A DNA stretch of 64,000 nucleotides. Source: Tritrichomonas musculus (taxonomy: Eukaryota; Parabasalia; Tritrichomonadida; Tritrichomonadidae). Positions 20,788-31,480 of the stretch are shown one piece after another (position 1 is the stretch's first letter; the number at the start of each line of letters is the position of its first letter). The notes beneath the pieces are model-generated. The model ran no database searches and was not told the origin of the DNA. It saw only the letters and a program-made list of their open reading frames with translations. The position numbers were made by a program, and so were the translations under genes. The DNA lies in NCBI GenBank assembly GCA_039105265.1, contig JAPFFF010000045.1:434001-498000 (forward strand). The letters are read 5' to 3'.

Positions 20788-21158
20788 TATCTAATGAATT
20801 ATTTTTCTTTTTTTTTGAATTTTTACATTCAGGCATGCTATTTCGATAACAGATATCAGAATTGACACTTTTTAAGCTTGACAACTGATTATCAAACATT
20901 GCAAACCTGATTCAATTTTATTAAATGAAATAATTATTAATAAAGATATTTAAATTTTGATTAATTTGAATTAATTTGAGATGGGAATACATTTATTAAT
21001 TTTTAGAAAATTGCTTCAAAGTTATAAGAATTTGATTAATTATTTAATTATTTGTCAAGTGGTTTTTTTAAATACATTATTTGATGGTAATTAAGTTCCT
21101 TCCTTGAAACAATATATTTTTAATTTACTTGTGGAAAATTATTGAGAGAAAATTCAGA
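20788..21158. other. AT-rich intergenic region
   Basis: 3' flank of the HECT gene up to the inverted-repeat element. No coding sequence or motif of note was seen. Confidence 0.4.
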
Positions 21159-23400
21159 GAAAAGTGCCTAAAAATGAAATAACAATATGTGGAAAAGGAA
21201 TGCAACTCCCATCATTGTGATTTCAAATCTGAAAAGATGTAGGAAAAAAAAGACGTCGGCGGAAGGTTACATTTATGTCCAATTCTTGAAATTATTTTGA
21301 GTTTTATTTTCTTAACAATAATTAAATGAGAAAACAATATTATATTTTAAAAATATAAAATAAATAAATATTATTTTAATACTTTAATCTCGTTTTATAA
21401 GCCCTTTTTAGGTTAAGTTGGGGATAAAAAAAATATGCAAAAGTGGTGTATGATAAATTGCATCTATTTATATATGCTTTTTTTTTGGAGAAAAAAAGAA
21501 AGTATAAAAATTTTGGATTTTTTTTGCAATATTGCAATAGATAAATAAATTTTGTTTTGTAAATATATCGCTGAATATTAAATTGAAAGTCAGTATCGAA
21601 GTTAATAAAAAACAAAACAAAACAAAAAAAGTAAGCAAAAATAGAAGGAAACAGGAATAAATTTGATACAAATTGCTAGAACTATTAATGATAATTGCTG
21701 TTCATATAATGATTAAATGCTTTCTCTTGTAAACAAAGTTGATTCCATCCAAAAAAAAAAAAATAATTCTAAACGTAAAATATTTTCTATTAATTTACTC
21801 TCAAAATTTTCTAAAATTTTGAATATAATTGAATCTAAATATACGTAAAATCTACAGTAAATATATGATATATCATATATTATATTATATTTATTGCAAA
21901 AAGATATTGAATATACTTATTGAAATAATTTCAATAAATCTATAAATAAAAAAAGTTATAACGTTGAGTAAATAACTGTATAGTATTCAAAAAACTGTAT
22001 AGTAAAAAAAATTTCAATGAAATTGAAAGCTTCTTTTAATATTTTTAATGATTTTTGATTTATTAGAAAAAACAATTATAGATTATTTCGAGTTCATTTT
22101 ATTAATTATATAATAATTTAAAAACAAAAAATTCCGATTAAAAAAAATATTTGGTCGAATAAACATTAAAATTGAATGTAAAATTTTATGAAAAAAAATA
22201 AGTTTATACCTTTCATTTTTAATTATTTATTGATCAAAATGGTTTATTTATATTGTTGTCATTTAATTTCTTTTGCCTGAAAATTTGTTTTTTCAGAAAA
22301 CAAAAATAGATATTTATTAATTAACTTAATGAGTAAGGTACTAATCCACCCAGATAAAAGCAATCATTTGGAAGTTTCTTTTTGGCATAATTTTTTAAAA
22401 CATCTTTCCAGGTATCAATTTTTATATTTGTTGCAAGATAATTAAATTTTGGATGATCTCTGACTAAATCATCAATTTGATCAATCATACGATTAGTCAG
22501 AGAATATTGCTATTTATATCTAATCTATTTCTTTTTGATTTTTTTATTTGATACTCATTGTCTTCTTCAGGAGTTCTTTGAATTGCGTATTTTGATTCAC
22601 GAACTTTGTCTTTATTAAATGGAACAAAGCCTGTTACTTCTGCGGCTTTTTTGCAAATCGATCAACACATGCTCAATCCAAGTGTCAAATGTCATTAATG
22701 GATCATCTATCTTATACAAAATAATTTTTTTTTTGTAAAAATGGAAAATCATTCATAGGAATGAGCTCCATCTTTAAAAAAAAAGTGAAATAAAAAAAAG
22801 TGAAATGTATAATCAGATTTTGAATTAATAATAATATTAAAATTGTATGTTTTAATCGAAATAATTGTAATAAACCGTTTTTTACTATACAGTTTTTTTT
22901 TTACTATATAGTTTTTTACACAACGTTAGAATTCAAAAATAGTTAATCGTGTATTGAATTTTTTTAATAGAGAGAATAAATTCAAAATGAATATTCCAAA
23001 TAATAAAATTAATTAGCTTCATTTTATATCATATATATATTTGATAATATACTTAAACTATATATATTGACATTTATAAGAATTTAATTAAGATTAACAA
23101 AAGATATGATTATTTATATAAAAAAACGATGATTTTTAAACCAATCACATCATTATTATATAAAACGAGATTAAAGTATTAAAATAATATTTATTTATTT
23201 TATATTTTTAAAATATAATATTGTTTTCTCATTTAATTATTGTTAAGAAAATAAAACTCAAAATAATTTCAAGAATTTGACATAAATGTAACCTTCCACC
23301 GACGTCATTTTTTCCCTACATCTTTTCAGATTTGAAATCACAATGATGGGAGTTGCATCCCTTTTCCACATATTGTTATTTCATTTTTAAGCACTTTTCT
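21159..23400. mobile_element. Non-autonomous DNA element with about 241-bp terminal inverted repeats
   Basis: Positions 21159-21399 and 23159-23400 are near-identical reverse complements, both carrying AGAAAAGTGC, CAACTCCCATCATTGTG, AAGATGTAGG and TTAATCTCGTTTTA. By eye only a handful of substitutions separate the arms. Without the nested insertion at 21961-22926 the element is about 1.28 kb and has no coding capacity. No target-site duplication is evident outside the arms. Long TIRs with no gene fit a MITE or foldback type; the superfamily is not determined. Confidence 0.8.
21961..22926. mobile_element. Pogo/Tigger-like transposon nested in the long-TIR element, flanked by TA
   Basis: Terminal inverted repeats start ACGTTGAGTAA (left) and ACGTTGTGTAA (right, reverse complement). 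Each holds ACTGTATAGTAAAA repeats, and TA dinucleotides at 21959-21960 and 22927-22928 fit a TA target duplication. The minus strand (about 22330-22680) keeps transposase scraps: GFVPFNKDKV, like the C-terminal G(I/L)FPF(D/N)P(E/D)KV motif of pogo/Tigger enzymes, and DQIDDLVRDHPKF, TWKDVLKNYAKKKLPNDC. Frames are broken, so the copy is inactive. It inserted after the outer element. Confidence 0.65.
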
Positions 23401-24034
23401 AGATGTACCTGGACTAAGTTATTTCGGGTTACAAAAGAGTTTCATGAATTATATTTTTTATTTATTAATAATATAATATTTATTTAAAAATAAATGGATA
23501 CATTTATAATAATTACTTTTTTATAAATATATAATCATATTTTAATAATTGAGAAAATAATCAATTTAATATTTGTATTGATTATTTTATTACATTGAAA
23601 ATATAATTTCCATATATTCAAAAAGTTACTAATATAAAAAAAATAATATCTCTGAAATTTTTTTTTTTGTGATTACTTATAGAAAATTTGAATACTTTTT
23701 CCATTTCGAAAGATTTTAATTGAAAAAATTGAATAATTTAATTGAAATTAATAGAAAAAAAAAATGAATATTTTAATTGAAAAAATTGAATAATTTAATT
23801 GAAAGTATACAACTTGTTTAAATTTTTAATTGAATAATTTGAAAACAATTTTTAATTTATCTTGTTAATAATGAAATAATTTTGTTTTTAAAATTAAAAA
23901 TAAAGAATAATATATTCATATAAAAATTCATTTAATGATTTCAACACTTTTCCTAAGAAAATATTTTTGGATTAATTTAACAATTTTGGATAACTATCCG
24001 AGCTTAATATAAAAACAAAGAAATTTGAGATATA
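23401..24034. other. AT-rich intergenic region
   Basis: This holds a short imperfect tandem repeat (TTTTAATTGAAAAAATTGAATAATTTAATTGAAA, twice, about 23718-23803). No gene is seen. It includes the 5' flank of the kinase gene. Confidence 0.4.
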
Positions 24035-27000
24035 ATGTTGAAGTTATATCGTGCAAGAAAAAATATTCTATTTTTTCCAAAAAAATTTTCCACAAAAATA
24101 AGACAAAATTTTCTAACAAAATTGGGCCAAATTTTTTTTTTGGATAAAATTTTAAGCATGATTTCAAAAAGGCTTACCCAACCAAAGAAATACGCAATAA
24201 GATATGTTAATTCTACCCCAAAAATTGCCAGAGTTGATGGATGCAAGAAAATATCCTCTCTTTTTGAATTATTTCTCAAAGATGAAGATAGCCATAATAA
24301 TTCGGATTATTTAATATATATAAATGAAAAACTTTTAAAAAATAGAAACAAAACTGTTAAAGATGTCTGCTTGAAGAATCATACGAATGAAATTATATTT
24401 CTAAATAAAAGTCCCATAAATATCCGAATCTTCAACCCTAATAACATAAAAGGAGAAAATATTACTATAGATCCAACTCAAAAAGCAAATTTTTTATCAA
24501 TTTTAAAGATTCCTCCAGAGAACGATAATTTACAAATATTTAACTCAAATGGACAATTAGAAGATATTACAAATAAAAATTACATATTTAAATTTATAGA
24601 TAAAGAAGACTATCATATAATATCTTTTCCAACCAATATTAAAAACAATCTTGATAAACTTCAATCGCCAAAAACAGAAAAGACAAAGCAAATAATCCTA
24701 GAAATACGAAAATTTCTACATTTTAAAGCATCTGATCTTGATCAATTATTATGCATAATTTATATTATTGACAATGATATTAATATCAAAAGAAAAGTGT
24801 TAGAATCTCTTTTGAGAAATCCATTTGTACCAATCAAATATTCAAGCAACCAATTCCTTCAAAATATAGATTCACCGATTTCAGAAAACGATTTTTATTT
24901 GACTTTTTTGATTTCTCTTCATGCGTTAAAAAAAAGCTCCAAACAAAATCTTATTGAAATTTTTTCAGAACTTTTTGATAAAAACGATAAATCAAAATCG
25001 CCATTCAAAATCTTTGATTTAGATAAAGTTTTAATATCTAATGATGTAAAAAGAGGCTCTATCGTTTATCATCGTAAAAAGAATTTGTACTTAAATTACC
25101 TCTCACAAAGCAGAAGTTGTCAGAAAAAGTTCATTTATTATGATCATTATAAGAAACAACCGTACCAAATGGGTTATCCACAATATGAGAAAATGTTGAG
25201 CATTGAAGATATGTTTTTCGAATTTCCTGACATAACTAACATTAAAATAAAAAAAATCGGTAAAGGCGGATATGGGAAAGTTTATGTTTTCACTATTTCA
25301 GAAAATAAAAAATATGCAGTGAAAAAGTTTGAAGATATGAGTAAATTTGGACAGCATGAGCAAGTCACATTCATGCGAGAATCATTGATACTGCATAAAC
25401 TAAACAATCCGTTAATTGTCGGATTCATTGGAATCAATTTTCAATCCTTTAAAAATCCAAAAAAACTTCAACCAACAATTATAACTGAATACGTTAAGAA
25501 TGGCAACTTGCACGATCTGATTCATCCTAAAAAGAAAAGTCAACCTAAATTGTTGAATGATACATTGAAGTACAAAATTATCTTAGGAATTGCATGTGCG
25601 ATGAAGTACCTTCATGATGAAGGGATTTCACATCGAGACCTTAAACCACAAAATATTCTTCTTGATGATGATTATAACATTAAAATTTGCGATTTTGGTC
25701 AATCAAGATGCTTCCCTGATCATTTTTATAACTCTTTTAATATCGAAAAATCTTGTGAATTGGGAACTCTTTGGTATGTGGCACCTGAAATGATAGATTT
25801 ATATATTGATAGTTATGATCCAAAATATATTGATATCTATTCATTTGCAATCGTTGTTTATGAAATCATTACAGAGAAACAACCCTATGAAGAACTTGAA
25901 TCGATAAGGAAAAATTATAATCTGTTTCGAAGGAAAATCATTGATGGTTACAGGCCAAAAATTACCCAAGATATCAGTCCAAAAATGAGAATTCTTCTAA
26001 CTAAATGCTGGCATGCTAATCCTAAAAAGCGTCCTTCTTTTGGAGATATAGTTGAATTGTTGTGGAATGATTATTCATATATCAAAGGCGAAATTGATTT
26101 AAATGAAGTTGAAAGATATAAAGAAATAATCAAGAATCCACCAGAATCATCGAGTCATTTCATGATGAACAAAAGAATTTTTGTTCATGAAAGTGAAACA
26201 GATGAAATATTTGTTGACCAAACAGAATATGAAGATATTGATGGAATAATCGATCAAAACGAATTTTCAAAGATTTTACTTGTACAAGACAAAGATGAAA
26301 AAAAGTTTGTAATGCAAATATTTAAAAATGAGAATTTTAGAAAACGACAACAAATGATTCTAATTCGAGAATCATTGATTCTTCATAAACTTGTTCATCC
26401 ATCAATAACGAAATTCATTGGAATCAATTTCCAATCAAAATATGAAAATTATCAAATTGAACCAAAAATGATAACAGAATATGTTCCTAATGGCTCACTC
26501 AAGGATAAGCTTGACAAAGATGAATTGAATCTGACTAAGAAGGTTATAATATTGATATGTATTGCACATGCACTTAAATATATGCATGAAAAAGGAATAA
26601 TTTATGGACAACTGAGTCCAGAAAATATCCTTCTTGATTCGAATTTATATCCAAAACTCAAGTTTAATGAATTCTTTAGTGAATATGATTCCAAAGAATC
26701 AATTCCTGTTGAATATCAATCACCTGAGTATTTCTTGTGCGACAAATCTAATTATTCATGTGCAATAGATTCTTTCTCATATGGCTCTCTATGTTATGAA
26801 GTGCTAGCTGGGAAGTTCAAGAAACAAAAAGATGGGAAGAAAAAAATACACTCTTTAATTTATGGTTATCAAATGAAATTACCAGATAGTTTATCGGATG
26901 AGATGAAAGAATTAATTTCTCTTTGTTGGAGTGAAAATCCATCTGATCGTATCCAATTCAAAGAAATATATAGAAGCTTAACGAAGAATTATTTGTCGTT

Positions 27001-27064
27001 TTTTGGTGACGAAGTTGATTCCAACGAAATCAAAAAATGCATTAAAATGCTCAAATCAATTTGA
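24035..27064 (+). CDS. Tandem kinase-pseudokinase with ubiquitin-like N terminus (TKL-like)
   Basis: A 1009-residue frame. The start may be 24035, but the ATG at 24158 (residue 42) is equally plausible, because the first 41 codons are low-complexity. A ubiquitin-like fold is suggested at about 50-130 (KYAIRYVN, DYLIYINEKLL, EIIFLN). Kinase 1 (about 400-690) is complete: GKGGYGKV at 409-416, Lys430, HRD at 533-535, DFG at 553-555, APE at 583-585. Kinase 2 (about 745-1000) is degenerate: no glycine loop, Gln761 in place of the ATP-binding Lys, YGQLSPEN (857-864) in place of HRDxxxxN so the catalytic Asp is Gln, and NEF in place of DFG. It is therefore a pseudokinase, probably regulating kinase 1. 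The loop FMRESLILHKL / LIRESLILHKL is shared by both, showing internal duplication. The active-then-pseudo order is the reverse of JAKs. Confidence 0.85.
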   Translation: MLKLYRARKNILFFPKKFSTKIRQNFLTKLGQIFFLDKILSMISKRLTQPKKYAIRYVNSTPKIARVDGCKKISSLFELFLKDEDSHNNSDYLIYINEKLLKNRNKTVKDVCLKNHTNEIIFLNKSPINIRIFNPNNIKGENITIDPTQKANFLSILKIPPENDNLQIFNSNGQLEDITNKNYIFKFIDKEDYHIISFPTNIKNNLDKLQSPKTEKTKQIILEIRKFLHFKASDLDQLLCIIYIIDNDINIKRKVLESLLRNPFVPIKYSSNQFLQNIDSPISENDFYLTFLISLHALKKSSKQNLIEIFSELFDKNDKSKSPFKIFDLDKVLISNDVKRGSIVYHRKKNLYLNYLSQSRSCQKKFIYYDHYKKQPYQMGYPQYEKMLSIEDMFFEFPDITNIKIKKIGKGGYGKVYVFTISENKKYAVKKFEDMSKFGQHEQVTFMRESLILHKLNNPLIVGFIGINFQSFKNPKKLQPTIITEYVKNGNLHDLIHPKKKSQPKLLNDTLKYKIILGIACAMKYLHDEGISHRDLKPQNILLDDDYNIKICDFGQSRCFPDHFYNSFNIEKSCELGTLWYVAPEMIDLYIDSYDPKYIDIYSFAIVVYEIITEKQPYEELESIRKNYNLFRRKIIDGYRPKITQDISPKMRILLTKCWHANPKKRPSFGDIVELLWNDYSYIKGEIDLNEVERYKEIIKNPPESSSHFMMNKRIFVHESETDEIFVDQTEYEDIDGIIDQNEFSKILLVQDKDEKKFVMQIFKNENFRKRQQMILIRESLILHKLVHPSITKFIGINFQSKYENYQIEPKMITEYVPNGSLKDKLDKDELNLTKKVIILICIAHALKYMHEKGIIYGQLSPENILLDSNLYPKLKFNEFFSEYDSKESIPVEYQSPEYFLCDKSNYSCAIDSFSYGSLCYEVLAGKFKKQKDGKKKIHSLIYGYQMKLPDSLSDEMKELISLCWSENPSDRIQFKEIYRSLTKNYLSFFGDEVDSNEIKKCIKMLKSI

Positions 27065-27382
27065 AAGTTTTTTCATGCAATTATATGTTCCATGTAATAT
27101 CAATGACATGTGCACTCTTCTTTAGTTGAAAAAATGTTATATATGGATGAACATCCTGTGCATTAAGATGATTGGTTTATTCATGTATGATTCTCTCATG
27201 TACACACTTAATGATGTTTAAAATTTTAAACGGTCGTTATATAAAATGGTTTTATCTTTGTTTATAATAGTATTTTATCGTTTATTAATACTATTTTTAA
27301 AGTATGATTGGTTAACAATGACACTGGAAAATGTGCTAACAGTAATTCTAAACGTAAGAAAATAGAATTTTGAAAATGCTGC
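27065..27382. other. AT-rich intergenic region, 3' flank of kinase gene
   Basis: No gene seen. It contains TTCTAAACGTAAGAAAATAG at about 27343. The same word recurs inverted near 54810-54826, so it belongs to a dispersed repeat into which the 27383-27863 element inserted. Confidence 0.4.
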
Positions 27383-27863
27383 TAGACTTGTTATTCTCCG
27401 ATTATCGAGATCGATAATTGATTGACTTTTTGATATCGATACATAAATATACACAGATTCTCGAGATCGATTTCAGAGATCGAGATTTTTTTTTCACTGC
27501 TTTTGATATCAGAATTTTCAATTAAACTTTTTGATAAATATATGATCGTAATTCATTCTCAAATATTTCATAAAAAAGAATGTTTTTTTTTTTGATTTTA
27601 ATCTTAAAATAAACATCAATACATTATATTACTTATTTTTAAATATTATAAAATCACAAATACCAATTATAAAAAAAGATAAAGCTGTTTGAGATCTCGA
27701 GATCTCGGTAATTGATATCAAGTTTACAATCATTTTTATGTCACATTTCATATCTGATATCTTGATAATCGATAATCTCGATATCAGATTTGTAAACTGA
27801 TAATCGAGTATCAGATATAAAAAAGTGACGTTTTTGATATCGATTCTCAAAATAACAAGTCTA
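27383..27863. mobile_element. hAT-like MITE with 8-bp target duplication, rich in GATATC/CTCGAGATC words
   Basis: TAGACTTGTTATT marks both ends (right end as reverse complement), and AATGCTGC at 27375-27382 and 27864-27871 is an 8-bp direct repeat. Eight bases is the hallmark length for hAT insertions. Inside are many copies of GATATC, ATCGAT, CTCGAGATC and GATAATCGA on both strands and no coding sequence. The element interrupts a dispersed repeat: TGAAAATGCTGCAAATTTTA is continuous at about 27960 but split here. Confidence 0.75.
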
Positions 27864-28110
27864 AATGCTGCAAATTTTACAGAGATGTATTCCATTGTAT
27901 TTATTAAATTTTATAGAATTTTTGTATTTATTTTTTTAGCTCAAAAAAAAGTTATTTTTGAAAATGCTGCAAATTTTATAGAATTTTGAATTTATTTATG
28001 ATTGAGCTAAAAAAATGAAACCATATTCCATTGTATTTATTGCAGTGTTTGCAAATGAAGCTCAATCATTAATGATCTTGCTCAAACAAAGTTTAATCTT
28101 TAACTACGTA
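27864..28110. repeat. Dispersed repeat fragments
   Basis: GCTGCAAATTTTACAGAGATG and TATTCCATTGTATTTATT at 27867-27906 recur in inverted form at 54723-54785 and in part at about 60086, and again in direct form at about 27965-28045. This is a dispersed repeat family of unknown type. Confidence 0.45.
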
Positions 28111-28514
28111 AATCTAGTTTCTCTCACAATATCTCCTAACTTTTGTTTTCTGTCATATTAAAAAAATATCTCCTAATTGAAATAATTTGTTATGAGAACT
28201 TTTCAAGTCCAGGATATAGTCAACTTTTATTTTGTTTTTTTTTGCTAATGTTGGCTTTAATAAATTATAAGTATGTAATATTTAAAATGCTCAATGTTTC
28301 ATATGAAACATTATTTATTGAAAAAAATAGAATAAAAAATAACATTTTAGAGTAGATGACACTCTCTTAAATCTTGATTTTTTTAAGATTATTTCAAAAA
28401 GTTTAAATAGAATCAGAAATTTGAAAAAAAGTATTCAAAAATTCAAAACCCAAAAATTTTTTTTAAGTAGTCATGAGAACTAGCAAAATTAATTAAAAAT
28501 TTTGTTTAATCAAT

Positions 28515-28754
28515 TTATCCTGCTAACAAGGTTGATGTAACAAAAACATCATCGCCATCTTTTAAATTCCATTTTTCAATTGGCTCATTTCTTGGCATTA
28601 CTTGACCTTCAAATAGATACATTAAAATATTAGGTTTTCTAATAAAAAGACCAACTTTTTCTCTAAGGATTTTATCTAGATCCAAACCTGTCATATCTAA
28701 GCTGACTTCTAATTCCAATTCATTTGAATTAGGTAAGTGAAAAACTAGACGCAT
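28515..28754 (-). CDS. Small ubiquitin-like protein A
   Basis: A 79-residue protein with a beta-grasp layout: strand MRLVFHLPN, strand LELEVSLDMTG, helix DLDKILREKV, strand MYLFEGQ, then the loop and last strand WNLKDGDDVFVTSTLL. It resembles the free-standing ubiquitin-like or Rad60-SLD-type fold by pattern, but ends LLAG without a Gly-Gly, so conjugation is not indicated. It is separated by 1.8 kb from its paralogue, which has an almost identical N terminus and C-terminal strand. Confidence 0.7.
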   Translation of the reverse strand: MRLVFHLPNSNELELEVSLDMTGLDLDKILREKVGLFIRKPNILMYLFEGQVMPRNEPIEKWNLKDGDDVFVTSTLLAG

Positions 28755-28758
28755 TTAT

Positions 28759-28769
28759 AAAAAATGAAA
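28759..28769 (-). promoter_or_regulatory. Initiator-like element for ubiquitin-like gene A
   Basis: On the minus strand TTTCATTTTTT lies just upstream of the ATG, with the A of TCA 11 bases before it. This fits the trichomonad initiator TCA(+1)Py(T/A)(T/A), which usually lies within about 20 bases of the start codon. The paralogue has the same arrangement. Confidence 0.55.
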
Positions 28770-28785
28770 TTTTGACGTTTATTTG

Positions 28786-30435
28786 ATAAATTTTGACACT
28801 ACGATTACCCGTCGGACGTAATTGGAATTTTATAAAATTCAATGAAAAGACGTATTAAAAATGTAAAAATTGAAGAAATGAAACGTAATTACCCTAAGAG
28901 GATCTTTATTTCGTCTGGACTTTTTGAAAGTATGCTTCCATTTATGTTACTTAAATTTCAATGCATTCTGAAATGTATTCAAATAAACTCGAATAGTCAT
29001 ATCACTACAATTATTCGAAAGAGTTTCAATTTTCTAGATATTCCTTGATTATAGCAAGCAATGATCCAAGCCAATTAATCCTCTACAAAACGCAAAGTGC
29101 ATTCATCAATATTTTCATGTTTTTTCATGTTTTTCTACTCATTTTTTTTTTTCTGATCTTTCAAATAGATCGTAAATTTCAATATATCAGTAACAATATT
29201 AATATAAAAACCTTATTAAAGAACTTTAACTCGCGCTTAATGTTATTTTTTTAAATATTTCTGAAATATTCAATTTAACTAAACCATTTTTTTTAATATT
29301 TTAATGTTTAAATCTTGTTTTATTATTTGTTTCTGTCATAAATTTGCTTTTTTAGACTTAATAATGTTGACATGTTTACTTTTTTTTCAATTAAATTCTT
29401 ATCTTTTCTTTTTAATTTAGAATAAAACAGTGATTTATGAATAAAAAACATTTATTATATGAGATGCATTATTTTTTTCTTTCATTCTTTAAGATTTAAT
29501 GACTTTGTTTTTAATCGTTATATGCTGTAACGTATAAATTGCCACCACTTTTCAAAATGATATATATTTATTATTACATAAAAATAAAAAACTTAACCAA
29601 AGGAAATTCTATAACGCTATTTAATTATCAAGATATTTCAATTTTTATGATTTTTTAAAACATATTTTGATGGGGAACCACTAATTTTTCTGATTCCAAT
29701 CAATTTCAAATCCGATAAAACCTCATAATACATAAAAAATCTAAGAAAAAATGTTAACTTGTAAAGATATTCGATATTATATATTGAGAGAAAATTTGAA
29801 AAATAGAAATAAACTGCACCATAAGTAAAGTTAAGATGAAATAAACAAATATACCAAATGAATTTTAAAAATATCTCATATTCAAGGACTTTTATCTGAA
29901 TTTTGAAGTTTTATTTTCATTATTTTTTATTTTTTGAATAAATTGAGAGTATAAAATTTTGTCAGACGAAATAAAGGTCACTTGAGGGTATTTTTTATAA
30001 TAAAAATAAAATGATTAATAATGATTTTTCAATTGATTAATCAAAAATATAAATTCAATATTTATTTTATTTCATTCAATATATAAACTAATCATATATT
30101 CAAAAAAATGATCGTCATTTCAATAATAAATCTTTATTCAAATTATAATTATGAATTTATCTTAATATTCAATAGTATATATGTATAAATATAATATAAA
30201 ACATTAAAAAATAAATAAAATAATTAAATGATATTCAAAATTGAGAATTTAAATTCTCTAACAAAAGTTCTCCATAACCATTTAGTCATAGAAATATAAT
30301 ATACGTTAATATCTCGAAATCAAAAGTATAAAACATTATATACTTTATATTATAGCAAAAATATAAAATATATAAAATAATATTTTATTATTATTCGAAT
30401 TTCTAGGCTAGATCTCTTCATGAATACCTCTATAA
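28786..30435. other. AT-rich spacer between duplicated ubiquitin-like genes
   Basis: Extremely AT-rich, with only short unsupported frames. Apart from T/A tracts I see no gene or clear element. Confidence 0.4.
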
Positions 30436-30601
30436 AATTTTAGAGTAGATGACACTCTCTCAATTTGAGAGTCTCAAATCTTGATTTTTTTAAGGATTTT
30501 TTCAAAAAGTTTAAATAAAAATAGAATCAGAAATTTGAAAAAAGTATTCAAAAATTCAAAAACCAAAAAATTTTTTTAAGTAGTTATGAGAACTAGCAAA
30601 A

Positions 30602-30838
30602 TTAATTAAAAAAGGTTTGTGTAACAAAAACATCGTCGCCATCTTTTAAATTCCATTTTTCAATTGGTTCATCTCTTCCAAATTTTCGACCTTCAAATAA
30701 ATATATATAATAATTAGGTTCTTCAATGAAAAAGCCAGTTTTTTCTCCAATGAGTCTATCTATATCGAAAGATGTCATATCTAAACTGACTTCTAATTCC
30801 AATACATTTGAATTAGGTAAGTGAAAAACTAGACGCAT
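30602..30838 (-). CDS. Small ubiquitin-like protein B
   Basis: A 78-residue paralogue of the protein at 28515-28754. Residues 1-22 and 57-73 (EPIEKWNLKDGDDVFVT) are nearly identical, while residues 23-56 differ at about 20 positions and the tail is TQTFFN instead of TSTLLAG. There is no Gly-Gly end. The duplicated non-coding 3' flank is better conserved than the middle of the protein, which hints at selection for change in the helix and beta-3 surface. Confidence 0.7.
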   Translation of the reverse strand: MRLVFHLPNSNVLELEVSLDMTSFDIDRLIGEKTGFFIEEPNYYIYLFEGRKFGRDEPIEKWNLKDGDDVFVTQTFFN

Positions 30839-30841
30839 TTA

Positions 30842-30852
30842 AAAAAATGAAA
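30842..30852 (-). promoter_or_regulatory. Initiator-like element for ubiquitin-like gene B
   Basis: TTTCATTTTTT on the minus strand, with the A of TCA at 30848, 10 bases upstream of the ATG. It parallels gene A. Confidence 0.55.
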
Positions 30853-31013
30853 TGTTGGGTAGACTTCAAAAAAGACGAAACCGCATACCTTTTACATCGG
30901 CTTTTTATGTATTCAAAAGAATTGAACAAATAATAACAGAAATTTAAAGCAATAGGAAATGGGCCAAATATAAATACAAAAAAGAAAAAAGCAATAAAAA
31001 AGAGGTACTGACC

Positions 31014-31016
<3 letters not shown>

Positions 31017-31046
<30 letters not shown>
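31017..31046. repeat. Poly(A) run of 30
   Basis: Uninterrupted A run in intergenic DNA; its length is likely uncertain in the assembly. Confidence 0.8.
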
Positions 31047-31048
<2 letters not shown>

Positions 31049-31381
31049 TTCTTTTTGATATTTAGTATTTTAATTTTACATATATATACAATTATTTTTG
31101 TATTGTATATTGTTGAATTTTGTTCCACGGATTCAGCTATAAAATCAATTTTATTTTTCATAAAAATTTGAATGGTTTATATATATTTCTCACAAATTTT
31201 TTTTGTAACTTAATGCTGAATTCAAGGAAGTTCAATAATTAATATAGTGATTAATTTCGTTATATAAACGTATAAAATATGAATACATCTATATTTACCT
31301 CAAATCACAATTTTTACGAGATTTATACTCATCTTATTATTTGATCAATACAAAAATTATTTTTAAATGATACAAGATAGC

Positions 31382-31408
31382 CACTTTTTGAGCGTAGCTC
31401 AAAAAGTG
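31382..31408. repeat. Hairpin 1: 12-bp stem, loop GTA
   Basis: CACTTTTTGAGC and GCTCAAAAAGTG flank GTA. It shares the CTTTTTGAG / CTCAAAAAG core with two other hairpins nearby but has its own outer base pairs. Confidence 0.75.
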
Positions 31409-31423
31409 TCTTTATCAAATTTA

Positions 31424-31480
31424 CCAGTTTGTGGAACCTACTTTTTGAGCGAAGCTCAAAAAGTAGGTTCGACAAACTGG
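31424..31480. repeat. Hairpin 2: 57-nt near-perfect palindrome, loop GAA
   Basis: An arm of 27 bases from CCAGTTTGT through GAACCTACTTTTTGAGC pairs with its complement ending ACAAACTGG, with a single G/G mismatch and a three-base loop. It is the longest near-perfect hairpin seen in the window. Confidence 0.85.

Larger units (their letters stand above)
28345..28785 (-). repeat. Copy 1 of a duplicated block carrying a ubiquitin-like gene
   Basis: Matches 30436-30860. The 3' flank of the gene (TTTAGAGTAGATGACACTCTC through GAACTAGCAAAATTAATTAAA) and about 30 bp of 5' flank are duplicated with few changes and small indels. Confidence 0.8.
30436..30860 (-). repeat. Copy 2 of the duplicated ubiquitin-like gene block
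   Basis: Counterpart of 28345-28785. It carries an extra TCAATTTGAGAGTCTC next to the shared GACACTCTC, which makes a small hairpin. Confidence 0.8.

Noticed and set aside
28143-28355. 70-codon plus-strand frame near the ubiquitin-like genes
   Set aside because: AT-driven hydrophobic sequence overlapping the duplicated 3' flank; no support.
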